A DNA stretch of 22,427 nt. Source: WHTB01 sp050699035 (GTDB lineage: Bacteria; Actinomycetota; Actinomycetes; Propionibacteriales; Nocardioidaceae). Position 1 is the stretch's first letter. Every line of letters begins with the position of its first letter. This document shows positions 13,426-20,484 of this stretch, piece by piece. Under the pieces are notes generated by a model. It saw only the letters and a list, made by a program, of their open reading frames with translations. It ran no database searches and had not been told where the DNA came from. The position numbers and the translations under genes are program-made. The stretch lies in contig JBOHDE010000040.1 of assembly GCA_050699035.1 (NCBI GenBank), positions 1 to 22,427 on the forward strand. Direction: 5' to 3'.

Positions 13426-14907
13426 CTACGAGTCCCGGCCGGCCGTAGCCGCCCCGGAGCCGGCGATCCGGCCGAACACCGACCCGTTGGTCAGCCCGCT
13501 GCCACCGGGGTAGTTGAAGTAGAAGATGCCGCCGACCAGCTCCCCGGCCGCGTATAGCCCGGGGATCGGCTGCAGGTCGGTGTCCAGCACCCTGGCCCCC
13601 GGGTCGATCCGGAGGCCGCCGAAGGTGAACGTGATCCCGCAGGTGACTGCGTACGCCTCGAACGGGCCCTCGTCGATCGTGTTCGCCCAGTTGGTCTTGT
13701 CGACGGCGAGGCCGTGGGTCGCGCGGCCGTCCTTGACGTTGGCGTTGAACGCAGTGGCGGTGTCGACAGCGGCGTTGTACGCGGCCATCTCCCGCCGGAA
13801 CGCGTCGGCGTCCACACCGTCCAGCTTGTCGGCCAGCTGGTCGAGCGTCGGGGCGGTCACCTTCGTGACCTGCCGGATCCGGTACTCGTCGCGCAACAGG
13901 TGGGTGACCTTGGCGTCGAAGATCTGCCAGGCGAAGTGACCCGGCTGTTCGAGGATCAGGCGGCCGTACTTCGCGTAGGTGTAGTTGCGGAAGTCCGCAC
14001 CCTCGTCGACGAACCGCCGGCCTTCGGCGTTGACCATCACGCCCCACGGGTAGCTGTGCTTCTGGAAGAGGTCGCCCACCGCCAGGTCGCCGAACTCCGG
14101 GGCGTTCAGCTCCCAGCCGACGGCGTGGCAGCCGGACCAGTTGCCGGTCGGGCTGGCGCCGATCGCCAGCGCCATCGTGATGCCGTCGCCGGTGTTGTAC
14201 ATCGTGCCGCGCACTTTGGCGAGGTCCCAGGACGGCCCCAGGTAGCGGGTGCGCATCTCGGTGTTGGACTGGAAGCCGCCGCTGGCCAGCACCACCGCGT
14301 CGGCGCGCACCTCGCGGCTGCGTCCGTCCTGCCGCACGAGTACGCCGTGCACGCCGTCGTCGTCATGCAGCAGCGACAGTGCGTGCGCGCCGTACTCGAC
14401 ACTGATGCCCTCGCGCTCGGCGGCCGCGGTCAGCGACTCGACCAAACCGGGGCCGCCACCCGAGACCTCGACCGTCAGGCCGCCCCAGAACGTGAACCTG
14501 CCCTCGACCTTGAACGCCTGGCGGCCGTAGATCGGCACGAAGCGCACGCCCTTGTCCCGCATCCACAGCACGGTCGGAAGGCTCTGCTCGACCAGGATGC
14601 CCGCCAGCTCGGGGTCGGTGCGGTACTCCGTCACCCGGGCCAGGTCGTCGAGGAACGCCTCGGTCGGGTAGCTGCCGAAGTCGGTGACGGCCACCTCCTC
14701 GTCGCTGAGGTCGGGCATCAGCCGCCGCAGGTCGTCGACCCCGTCGTACGCGACCCGCATCGCGCCCGCGGTGAAGGCCGTGTTGCCGCCGCGGAGGTGC
14801 CTCGGCGCCCGCTCGAGGACGGTGACCTCGGCGCCCTCATCCCGCGCCGCGAGCGCCGCACACAACGCCGCATTCCCCGCTCCCACCACCACGACCGTCC
14901 GTGTCAC
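13426..14907 (-). CDS. FAD-dependent dehydrogenase, TcuA (tricarballylate dehydrogenase)-like
   Basis: 493-residue flavoprotein of the fumarate reductase/succinate dehydrogenase superfamily. The N-terminal dinucleotide fold VVVVGAGNAAL is followed by RGGNTAFTAGAMR. The capping domain contains SGCHAVGWELN, and the C-terminal flavin-binding segment is GGIFYFNYPGGSGLTNGSVFGR. The FNYPGGSGL segment replaces the GANRLGGN arginine motif of true fumarate reductases and is typical of tricarballylate dehydrogenase TcuA and its relatives. TcuA oxidises tricarballylate to cis-aconitate. The start is a GTG with GAGG 4 nt upstream. It is the first gene of a two-gene unit with the decarboxylating dehydrogenase, divergent from the GntR regulator. 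A second member of the same family lies at 16813-18354. Confidence 0.88.
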   Translation of the reverse strand: MTRTVVVVGAGNAALCAALAARDEGAEVTVLERAPRHLRGGNTAFTAGAMRVAYDGVDDLRRLMPDLSDEEVAVTDFGSYPTEAFLDDLARVTEYRTDPELAGILVEQSLPTVLWMRDKGVRFVPIYGRQAFKVEGRFTFWGGLTVEVSGGGPGLVESLTAAAEREGISVEYGAHALSLLHDDDGVHGVLVRQDGRSREVRADAVVLASGGFQSNTEMRTRYLGPSWDLAKVRGTMYNTGDGITMALAIGASPTGNWSGCHAVGWELNAPEFGDLAVGDLFQKHSYPWGVMVNAEGRRFVDEGADFRNYTYAKYGRLILEQPGHFAWQIFDAKVTHLLRDEYRIRQVTKVTAPTLDQLADKLDGVDADAFRREMAAYNAAVDTATAFNANVKDGRATHGLAVDKTNWANTIDEGPFEAYAVTCGITFTFGGLRIDPGARVLDTDLQPIPGLYAAGELVGGIFYFNYPGGSGLTNGSVFGRIAGSGAATAGRDS

Positions 14908-15010
14908 GTGACCTCAGCTCCCTCATGTCCCTGGCAGGATTGCATGCAACTCTTTATAAATTGTACTCAAACTGTTTCATATTCAAGAAACTTGCACTAC
15001 GCTCGCCCTC
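14908..15010. promoter_or_regulatory. AT-rich divergent promoter/operator region
   Basis: Lies between the TcuA-like gene (-) and the GntR regulator (+), and the part at 14940-14995 is the most AT-rich segment of the window. Candidate operator elements are the perfect palindrome TTGCATGCAA (14940-14949), TTGTACTCAA (14961-14970, also TTG-N4-CAA), GTTTC-N8-GAAAC (14974-14991) and CAAG-AAA-CTTG (14984-14994). For the regulator, TACGCT (14998-15003) is a TANNNT -10 ending 7 nt before its GTG. For the minus strand, TTGAAT (14981-14986) and TACAAT (14960-14965) form a weak promoter with a 15-nt spacer. Confidence 0.6.
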
Positions 15011-15742
15011 GTGACGACCCATGCACCGCAGGCCGACGACGCCGCCGGCCCGTCGTCCGACCCGGCCGAGGCGCTGCGGCGCTACCTGCCGCCGGGTACG
15101 GCCCGCGGGCGGACTACTGACGCCGTCACCGATGCCATGCGCGAGGCGATCCTGGACGGCGTGCTGGCCCCGTCCACCTGGCTGCGCGAGGACCTGCTGG
15201 CCGGCGCGTTCGAGGTGAGCCGGACACCCGTACGCGAAGCCTTGCGCCGGCTCGCGGACGAGGGGCTGGCGGTGAAGACCGCCCACCACGGCACCGTGGT
15301 CGCGCCGCTGTCGCTGGAGGACGTGCTCGCGCTGTACGTCGTCCGGGAGAACCTCGAGGGACTTGCCGCCCGGCTCGCCGCGGTGCGCTGCCCGCCGGGG
15401 CTGGTGCAGGAGCTCGACGGCATCCAGGCCGAGATGGCGACCTCGGCCGCGGACGCCGACACCGCAGCACTGGCGCGGCAGAACCTGACGTTCCACCGGG
15501 CGCTGCGCGAGGCCGCCGCCAACCCGTACCTGTCTCGTTTCCTCGGCCAGGTGGAGCACGCCGTCCGCCGGCTGCCGGTGACGACGTTCGCCCATCACGG
15601 CCGGCCCGAGGAGGTCGCGAACGAGCACGACGCGATCGTCCGGGCGATCGAGGCACGCGACGGCGAGGCCGCCGAGCGCGCCGCCAAGGAGCACATGCAC
15701 CGGGCCCGGGAGATCAGGCTGGCGATGGTGCTCGGCACCTGA
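15011..15742 (+). CDS. GntR-family transcriptional regulator, FCD (FadR-like) subfamily
   Basis: 243-residue repressor/activator. An N-terminal winged helix-turn-helix (about 36-100; LREDLLAGAFEVSRTPVREA is the recognition part) is followed by an all-helical FCD ligand domain (about 105-230). The histidines expected to bind a metal and contact a carboxylate ligand are in LTFHRAL, NEHDAIV and EHMHRA. FCD regulators usually sense organic acids, which fits the surrounding transport and dehydrogenase genes. It probably controls the divergent TcuA-like unit, and possibly the TTT operon that converges on it (19 nt between stops). The GTG start at 15011 is preceded by a -10-like TACGCT at 7 nt and no Shine-Dalgarno sequence; the first about 30 residues are disordered. 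Confidence 0.92.
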   Translation: MTTHAPQADDAAGPSSDPAEALRRYLPPGTARGRTTDAVTDAMREAILDGVLAPSTWLREDLLAGAFEVSRTPVREALRRLADEGLAVKTAHHGTVVAPLSLEDVLALYVVRENLEGLAARLAAVRCPPGLVQELDGIQAEMATSAADADTAALARQNLTFHRALREAAANPYLSRFLGQVEHAVRRLPVTTFAHHGRPEEVANEHDAIVRAIEARDGEAAERAAKEHMHRAREIRLAMVLGT

Positions 15743-15761
15743 GCCGACGACACTGAGGCAG

Positions 15762-16283
15762 TCAGGCATCGTCGTCGCCTCCGGCCGGCCAGTGTCGCGC
15801 CCACCGCACCAGGACCGGCAGCAGCCACAGCACCGCGAGCAGCCGGACGGTGTGCATCGCCGCGACCAGGGCGCTGTCGACGTCCAGCGCGGTCGCCGCG
15901 GCGACCATCTCGCCGACCCCACCCGGCACCGTGCCGAACACCGCGACGGTGGGGTCCAGCAGGTGCAGGGCGCCGATCGCGAGCCCGCAGCCGACGCCGA
16001 TGCCGACGATCGCGAGTACGGCGACCGCGCCCGGCACCAGCACGGATCTGAACTCGCGCAGCAGGTTGGGAGCGACCGTGGCACCGACCGCAGTGCCGAC
16101 CAGCACCTGCGCCAGGACACTCCACCAGCCCGGGGCCACGAAGTGCCCACCGACCAAGACGTGCATCAACGCGGCCCCGGCCAGCGCACCGGTCATCGGC
16201 CACATCGGCAGCCGCAGCAGCCGACCGACCGCGGCGCCGGCCGCACCGCTGGCCAGCAGCAGCGTCATCTCCCCCGGGCTCAT
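15762..16283 (-). CDS. Half-size AbrB-family membrane protein (second half)
   Basis: 173-residue hydrophobic protein with about five to six membrane segments and one AbrB-duplication unit. Motifs are GRLLRLPMWPMTGALAG near the N-terminus and TVPGGVGEMVAAATALDVDS with MHTVRLL near the C-terminus. Escherichia coli AbrB (about 350 residues) contains two such units in one chain, while this protein has just one. Its ATG overlaps the stop of the preceding half by 4 nt (ATGA), so the two halves should be made together and probably pair in the membrane. The family is often mislabelled as a transcription regulator or ammonia monooxygenase; a transport or export role is more likely given the topology and the TTT transporter operon. 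Last gene of the operon. Confidence 0.8.
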   Translation of the reverse strand: MSPGEMTLLLASGAAGAAVGRLLRLPMWPMTGALAGAALMHVLVGGHFVAPGWWSVLAQVLVGTAVGATVAPNLLREFRSVLVPGAVAVLAIVGIGVGCGLAIGALHLLDPTVAVFGTVPGGVGEMVAAATALDVDSALVAAMHTVRLLAVLWLLPVLVRWARHWPAGGDDDA

Positions 16284-16816
16284 GGGCGCCCCAGGACGGC
16301 GACCAGCAGCGGCAGCACGACCAGCACCACCACAAGCACCCGCACCAGGTGCACCGACAGCACGACGCCGGTCCGGGCGCCCAGCTGCGACGCGGTCACC
16401 GCGATCTCGCTCACCCCGCCCGGCGCGCAGGCCAGCACCGCGGTCAGCGGGTCGATGCCGTACCGGCGGACCAGCACGGCGGCGACCAGCACGTTCACCG
16501 CCAGCAGCAGCAGCACCCCGATCCCGAGCGGCAGCGCCACCTCGGCCAGGTTCTGCAGCGTGCCCCGGTCCAGCCGGACGCCGGCCACGCAGCCGAGCAG
16601 CACCATGCCGACGACGCGTACCGGGGTCGGCAGCGACCGCTGCGCCGCCTCGGCCGGCAGCTCCGACCTCCGCGCGCCCAGGCGGTTGGCGACGGCGCTG
16701 CCGACGACCGCACCGACCAGCGTTCCGGCGGGGACCTTGGCGAGCGTCAGGGCGACCGCGCCGACCGTCCCCCCGGCCAGCAGCAAGGCGGCGTCGGAGA
16801 CCGCGCGGCGGGTCAC
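16280..16816 (-). CDS. Half-size AbrB-family membrane protein (first half)
   Basis: 178-residue membrane protein with one AbrB-duplication unit: a short helix LAGGTVGAVALTLAKVPAG, a charged loop (about 45-62), several membrane helices, and CAPGGVSEIAVTASQLGARTG with HLVRVL. The PGGVxE motif and the HxVR[VL]L segment are shared with the next gene, showing that the two are paralogous halves. Together they total 351 residues, the size of a normal two-unit AbrB. The GTG start overlaps the stop of the TcuA-like gene by 4 nt (GTGA). Function inferred as part of a membrane transporter or sensor for the substrate handled by this operon. Confidence 0.8.
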   Translation of the reverse strand: MTRRAVSDAALLLAGGTVGAVALTLAKVPAGTLVGAVVGSAVANRLGARRSELPAEAAQRSLPTPVRVVGMVLLGCVAGVRLDRGTLQNLAEVALPLGIGVLLLLAVNVLVAAVLVRRYGIDPLTAVLACAPGGVSEIAVTASQLGARTGVVLSVHLVRVLVVVLVVLPLLVAVLGRP

Positions 16817-18354
16817 CTCCGGGCCAGCGACTCGGCCGCCGCACCCTGCCCGGCCAACCGGCCGAAGACGGCACCGCGGGTCAGGCCGGCGCCCGCGGGA
16901 TAGTTGTGGAAGAAGAACCCGCCGGTGATCTCGCCGGTGGCGTGCAGGCCCGGCATCACCCGTCCGGCCACGTCGAGCACCCGGCCGGAGTCGTCGATCT
17001 TCAGGCCGCCGTAGGTGAACGTGATCCCACAGGTCACGGGGTACGCCAGGTACGGCGGGGTGTCGATCCGCTGCGCCCAGTTCGACTTCGCCGGCTGGCC
17101 CGGTGGCGCCGCCAGCAGCCCGTCGGTGCGGAACGGGTCGAAGTCGCCGTCCGGGCAGGCGGCGTTGAACGTCTCGACCGTGTCCACCAGCGCCTGCGGG
17201 TCGACGCCGAGCAGCCCGGCGAGGGTCGGCAGGTCGTCAGCGGTCAGCGGGGTGCCGGTGGAGTACCGCGGCTCCAGCAGATGAGTCGTCTTGGCATCGA
17301 ACAGCTGGAACGCCCACGCCTTGTCCTGGGCCCGGACGGCGGCGCCGGTCTTGGCGTACGTCAGCCAGACCTCGTCCTCGCCCTCGTCGACGAAGCGTTC
17401 GCCGGCCCGGTTGAGCAGCAGCGCGTACGGGTAGCTGTACCTGCTCATCCGGTCGGTCAGGCGGAGCTCGCCGACCGCGGGCGACGCGGCGTCCAACGGC
17501 ACCGCGTGGCAGCCGCCCCAATGCCCGGCCGGCTGCGCACCGGCGTCCAGCGCCGCGACCAGGACCGTACCCATGTTGAAGCGGGTGCCTCGCACCTTGA
17601 CCAGGTCCCACCCGGGACCGAGCCAGCGCTGCCGCAGCTCGGGGTTGGCCTCGAAGCCACCGGCCGCCAGCACCACGACCCCACGCACGTCGACGTCCCC
17701 GTCGGGTCGCCGCACCGTGACGCCCTGGCAGGTCGACCCACTCATCACGAGGTCGACGACCGGGGCGTCGTACCAGACCTCGATGCCGGCCGCCTCGACG
17801 ATGCGGAACAGGTCCTCGACCAGGCCGACGCCCTCGTTCGCGGACCTGAGCGCGCCGCCCGGCGGCAGCGAGTACCGCTCGCCGGGCGGGATCCGCTCCG
17901 GGTCGATCAGCTTGCCGACGGTGAGCTCCCACCGCACACCGCGCTCGGCCATCCACCGCACCGTGGCGAAGGAGTCGTCGACCAGGCGGTCGGCCAGGCC
18001 GGGCTCGCTACGGCCGTCGGTCGCCCGGTCCAGCTCGTCGCGGTAGCGCGTCGCCGGGTACGGGTCGACCTGCACGTGCTCGGCCCATTGACGCGACTCG
18101 TCGGTGACCAGCGGCAGCAGACTCTCCAGGCCGTCGTGGACGCAGCGGAAGATGCCGCCGCTGAAGCGACTGTTGCCGCCGCGCTCGGCGTACGGCGCGG
18201 CCTCGAGCACCAGCACCCGGGCGCCCGACTCGTGCGCGGTCAGGGCGGCGACCAGCGCGGCGTTGCCGGCGCCGACGACAACCACGTCGGCATCGACGCC
18301 GACGTCCCGGCCGTCGGTCCGGTCGGGTTCGGTGGAAACAGCGGTCTCGGTCAC
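16813..18354 (-). CDS. FAD-dependent dehydrogenase, TcuA-like (second copy)
   Basis: 513-residue flavoprotein of the same family as the product of 13426-14907. An N-terminal extension (about 1-20) precedes VVVVGAGNAALVAAL and RGGNSRFSGGIFR. The middle has GGCHAVPLDAASPAVGELRL, and the C-terminal flavin segment is GGFFFHNYPAGAGLTRGAVFGR. The HNYPAGAGL segment again is TcuA-like rather than fumarate-reductase-like. Likely oxidises a saturated C-C bond in a di- or tricarboxylate next to the carboxylates, with electrons passed to an unseen acceptor. The GTG start overlaps the permease stop (GTGA) and the stop overlaps the first AbrB half (GTGA). Any longer reading to 20349 runs through the permease gene in another frame and is not real. 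Confidence 0.88.
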   Translation of the reverse strand: MTETAVSTEPDRTDGRDVGVDADVVVVGAGNAALVAALTAHESGARVLVLEAAPYAERGGNSRFSGGIFRCVHDGLESLLPLVTDESRQWAEHVQVDPYPATRYRDELDRATDGRSEPGLADRLVDDSFATVRWMAERGVRWELTVGKLIDPERIPPGERYSLPPGGALRSANEGVGLVEDLFRIVEAAGIEVWYDAPVVDLVMSGSTCQGVTVRRPDGDVDVRGVVVLAAGGFEANPELRQRWLGPGWDLVKVRGTRFNMGTVLVAALDAGAQPAGHWGGCHAVPLDAASPAVGELRLTDRMSRYSYPYALLLNRAGERFVDEGEDEVWLTYAKTGAAVRAQDKAWAFQLFDAKTTHLLEPRYSTGTPLTADDLPTLAGLLGVDPQALVDTVETFNAACPDGDFDPFRTDGLLAAPPGQPAKSNWAQRIDTPPYLAYPVTCGITFTYGGLKIDDSGRVLDVAGRVMPGLHATGEITGGFFFHNYPAGAGLTRGAVFGRLAGQGAAAESLARR

Positions 18355-20342
18355 ATCAGTCCTGTCGGGGTGAGGTAGCCAATCGGCAGCACGATGCCCG
18401 CGAACTCCTGCAGCGCCAGGAGGACGGCGAGTACGGCCACCGTGTAGATGGCGATCGCGGGCCAGCGCAGCTGCGCCACCCGCCAGAGGAACAGCGGGAC
18501 GTACAGCGCCGCGGCGATCAGGGCGCCGACGACGAACACGCCGACGACGAAGCCGGCCAACCACGCGAACGCGAGCAGCACCCACCTGAGCTCGACCCGC
18601 CAGGCCCGCTGCTCGTCGTCGGTCTGCTCGCCTCGACCCCGGCGCAGGTCGCGGACGCCGAGCACGAGCACCGCCGAGGAGAGCAGCGCGCCGGCGGCCG
18701 TCACCAGCGACGGCACCAGCCGGGCGTTGGCGCTGTAGCCCTGCGCCACCACGAAGGCCGCGACGAACAGCACCAGGAAGACGGTGGTCAGCGCGAGCGG
18801 CCAGCTGCGCGGTGGCTCGGCCTCGAGGAGTTCGTGGTCGTCGTCGCCCGGCTCGGGGACATCGGCATCGGTCCGCGCCCGGAGCCGCTTCACGAGGTTC
18901 AGTGCGACCGGCAGCACGAGCACACCGGCCATCACCAGGACGCCAGGACGCACTACCCACTCGCCGAACGTGTACAGGTTGGCGGTGAGGTAGTAGTAGC
19001 GCTCCAACGGGATGCTCAGCACGAAGCCGATCAGGAACGGCGCCCGGGGGATGTGGCTGATCTTCATCAGCCAGCCGACGGCGCCGAGCACCAGCATGAC
19101 CTGCAGCACCGAGATCTGCTGGGACTCCTGGTAGCCGGCGGTGAACATGATGACGATCAGGCCGGCCGCGAGGACGGGGAAGCGGACGTAGCTGAGCTTG
19201 GCCAGCGGCACGCTGAGCAGGAAGCAGAGACCGGCGCCGACGACGCTGGCGATCGCGAACGACCACACGATCGTGTAGACGATGTCGAGGTCCTCGGTGA
19301 TGATGCGGGGGCCCGGCTCGATGCCGAAGACCAGCAACGCGCCGAGCAGCAGCGCGGCCGGTGCGCCACCCGGGATGCCGAACAGCAGGGTGGGGATCAG
19401 GTCGCCGGCCTCGACCGAGTTGTTGGCGCTCTCCGGCGCGACGATGCCGCGGGGGTCGCCCTTGCCGAACTTCTTGCGGTCCTTGCCGCGGGCGGTGGCG
19501 CGGGCCTGCCCGTACGCCATCCAGGTGCCCGCGGTCGCGCCGAGACCGGGCAGGACGCCGGCCCAGATGCCGACCAGGGCGCCGCGCAGGACGTGCCGCC
19601 AGTGGGTGAAGAAGTCGCGTACGCCGTCCCCCCAGCCGGTCCCGATGCCGGACCCGCTCGCGACGCTGGTCTTGCGGGCTACCAGGGACACGACCTCGGC
19701 GATGCCGAAGATGCCCAGCGCGACCGCCACCAGGTCGAGCCCCTCGGTGAGGTACAGCGAGCCGAACGTGTAGCGGTACTCGGCCGCCGCCGGCGCCGCG
19801 CCGATCTGCCCGAGCAGCAGGCCGAACGCGCCGGCCAGCAGGCCCTTCAGCATGTTGCCGCTGGACAGCAGGGCCGTCAGCGAGATGCCGAGCACGGTCA
19901 GCATGAACAGCTCGGGAGAGCCGAACAGGAGTACGAGCGGCCGGGCGATCGGGATCGACAGCGTCAGCCCGATGGCACCCAGCAGGCCGCCGGCCATCGA
20001 CGACAGGAACGCGAGCCCGAGTGCGCGAGCCGCCTGCCCCTGCTTGGCCATCTCGTGGCCGTCGAGCATCAGCACCGTCGCGGACGCCGACCCGGGGATG
20101 CCGATCAGCACCGAGGAGATGGTGTCGGACGTGTGGACGACGGCGACCGCGCCGATGATCAGCGCGAGCGCCTGCTCCGGCTCGAGTACGAAGACGAACG
20201 GCAGCAGGATCGCCACCGCGCCGGTGCCGCCGAGACCCGGGATGATCCCGACCACCAGGCCGGCCAGGATGCCGGCCAGCAAGAACAGCAACATCGCCGG
20301 GTCGAGGAACGCGGCAAGCGCGCTGGTCGCAGCGTCCAGCAT
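18351..20342 (-). CDS. tctA: Tripartite tricarboxylate transporter permease, TctA-TctB fusion
   Basis: 663-residue membrane protein. Residues about 1-480 are TctA, the large TTT permease subunit, with its two inverted-repeat signatures: PGLGGTGAVAILLPFVF near the N-terminus and GVLPGLGATAGTWMAYGQA in the middle. A charged linker (about 485-510, PEPGDDDHELLEAEPP) leads to a C-terminal part (about 511-663) with four membrane segments and the pattern of TctB, the small subunit, ending in LPIGYL. TctA alone is about 500 residues, so this is a natural fusion of both membrane subunits. It imports a carboxylate with ion symport together with the binding protein TctC. The start is the ATG at 20342 with GGGAGG 7 nt upstream; frames extending further right run through the assembly gap. 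Confidence 0.9.
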   Translation of the reverse strand: MLDAATSALAAFLDPAMLLFLLAGILAGLVVGIIPGLGGTGAVAILLPFVFVLEPEQALALIIGAVAVVHTSDTISSVLIGIPGSASATVLMLDGHEMAKQGQAARALGLAFLSSMAGGLLGAIGLTLSIPIARPLVLLFGSPELFMLTVLGISLTALLSSGNMLKGLLAGAFGLLLGQIGAAPAAAEYRYTFGSLYLTEGLDLVAVALGIFGIAEVVSLVARKTSVASGSGIGTGWGDGVRDFFTHWRHVLRGALVGIWAGVLPGLGATAGTWMAYGQARATARGKDRKKFGKGDPRGIVAPESANNSVEAGDLIPTLLFGIPGGAPAALLLGALLVFGIEPGPRIITEDLDIVYTIVWSFAIASVVGAGLCFLLSVPLAKLSYVRFPVLAAGLIVIMFTAGYQESQQISVLQVMLVLGAVGWLMKISHIPRAPFLIGFVLSIPLERYYYLTANLYTFGEWVVRPGVLVMAGVLVLPVALNLVKRLRARTDADVPEPGDDDHELLEAEPPRSWPLALTTVFLVLFVAAFVVAQGYSANARLVPSLVTAAGALLSSAVLVLGVRDLRRGRGEQTDDEQRAWRVELRWVLLAFAWLAGFVVGVFVVGALIAAALYVPLFLWRVAQLRWPAIAIYTVAVLAVLLALQEFAGIVLPIGYLTPTGLM

Positions 20343-20380
20343 GGCCCAACCTCCCGCGTTCCTCGTACCCGACGTCGTTT

Positions 20381-20480
20381 NNNNNNNNNNNNNNNNNNNN
20401 NNNNNNNNNNNNNNNNNNNNNNNNNNNNNNNNNNNNNNNNNNNNNNNNNNNNNNNNNNNNNNNNNNNNNNNNNNNNNNNN
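20381..20480. other. Assembly gap (100 Ns)
   Basis: Exactly 100 N, a common placeholder for a gap of unknown size. It lies between the tctC stop (4 nt away starting at 20485) and the tctA start. Any reading frame crossing it is an artefact, and missing sequence here could hold a regulatory structure or a small gene. Confidence 0.97.
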
Positions 20481-20484
20481 GTGG

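Noticed and set aside
13426..14907. 3-ketosteroid delta-1-dehydrogenase as identity of the flavoproteins
   Set aside because: The fold and the YPG segment are shared, but the FNYPGGSGL form and the carboxylate-transporter context fit TcuA-like enzymes better. Steroid genes are absent from the window.
15743..15780. Terminator between gntR and the AbrB half-gene
   Set aside because: Only a 6-bp stem (CGACGA with TCGTCG) over a long loop, partly inside the AbrB coding end; too weak to call.
16813..20349. Single 1178-codon minus-strand frame covering dehydrogenase and permease
   Set aside because: Only the part from the GTG at 18354 onward has protein-family similarity; the remainder is the out-of-frame shadow of the TctA-TctB permease.
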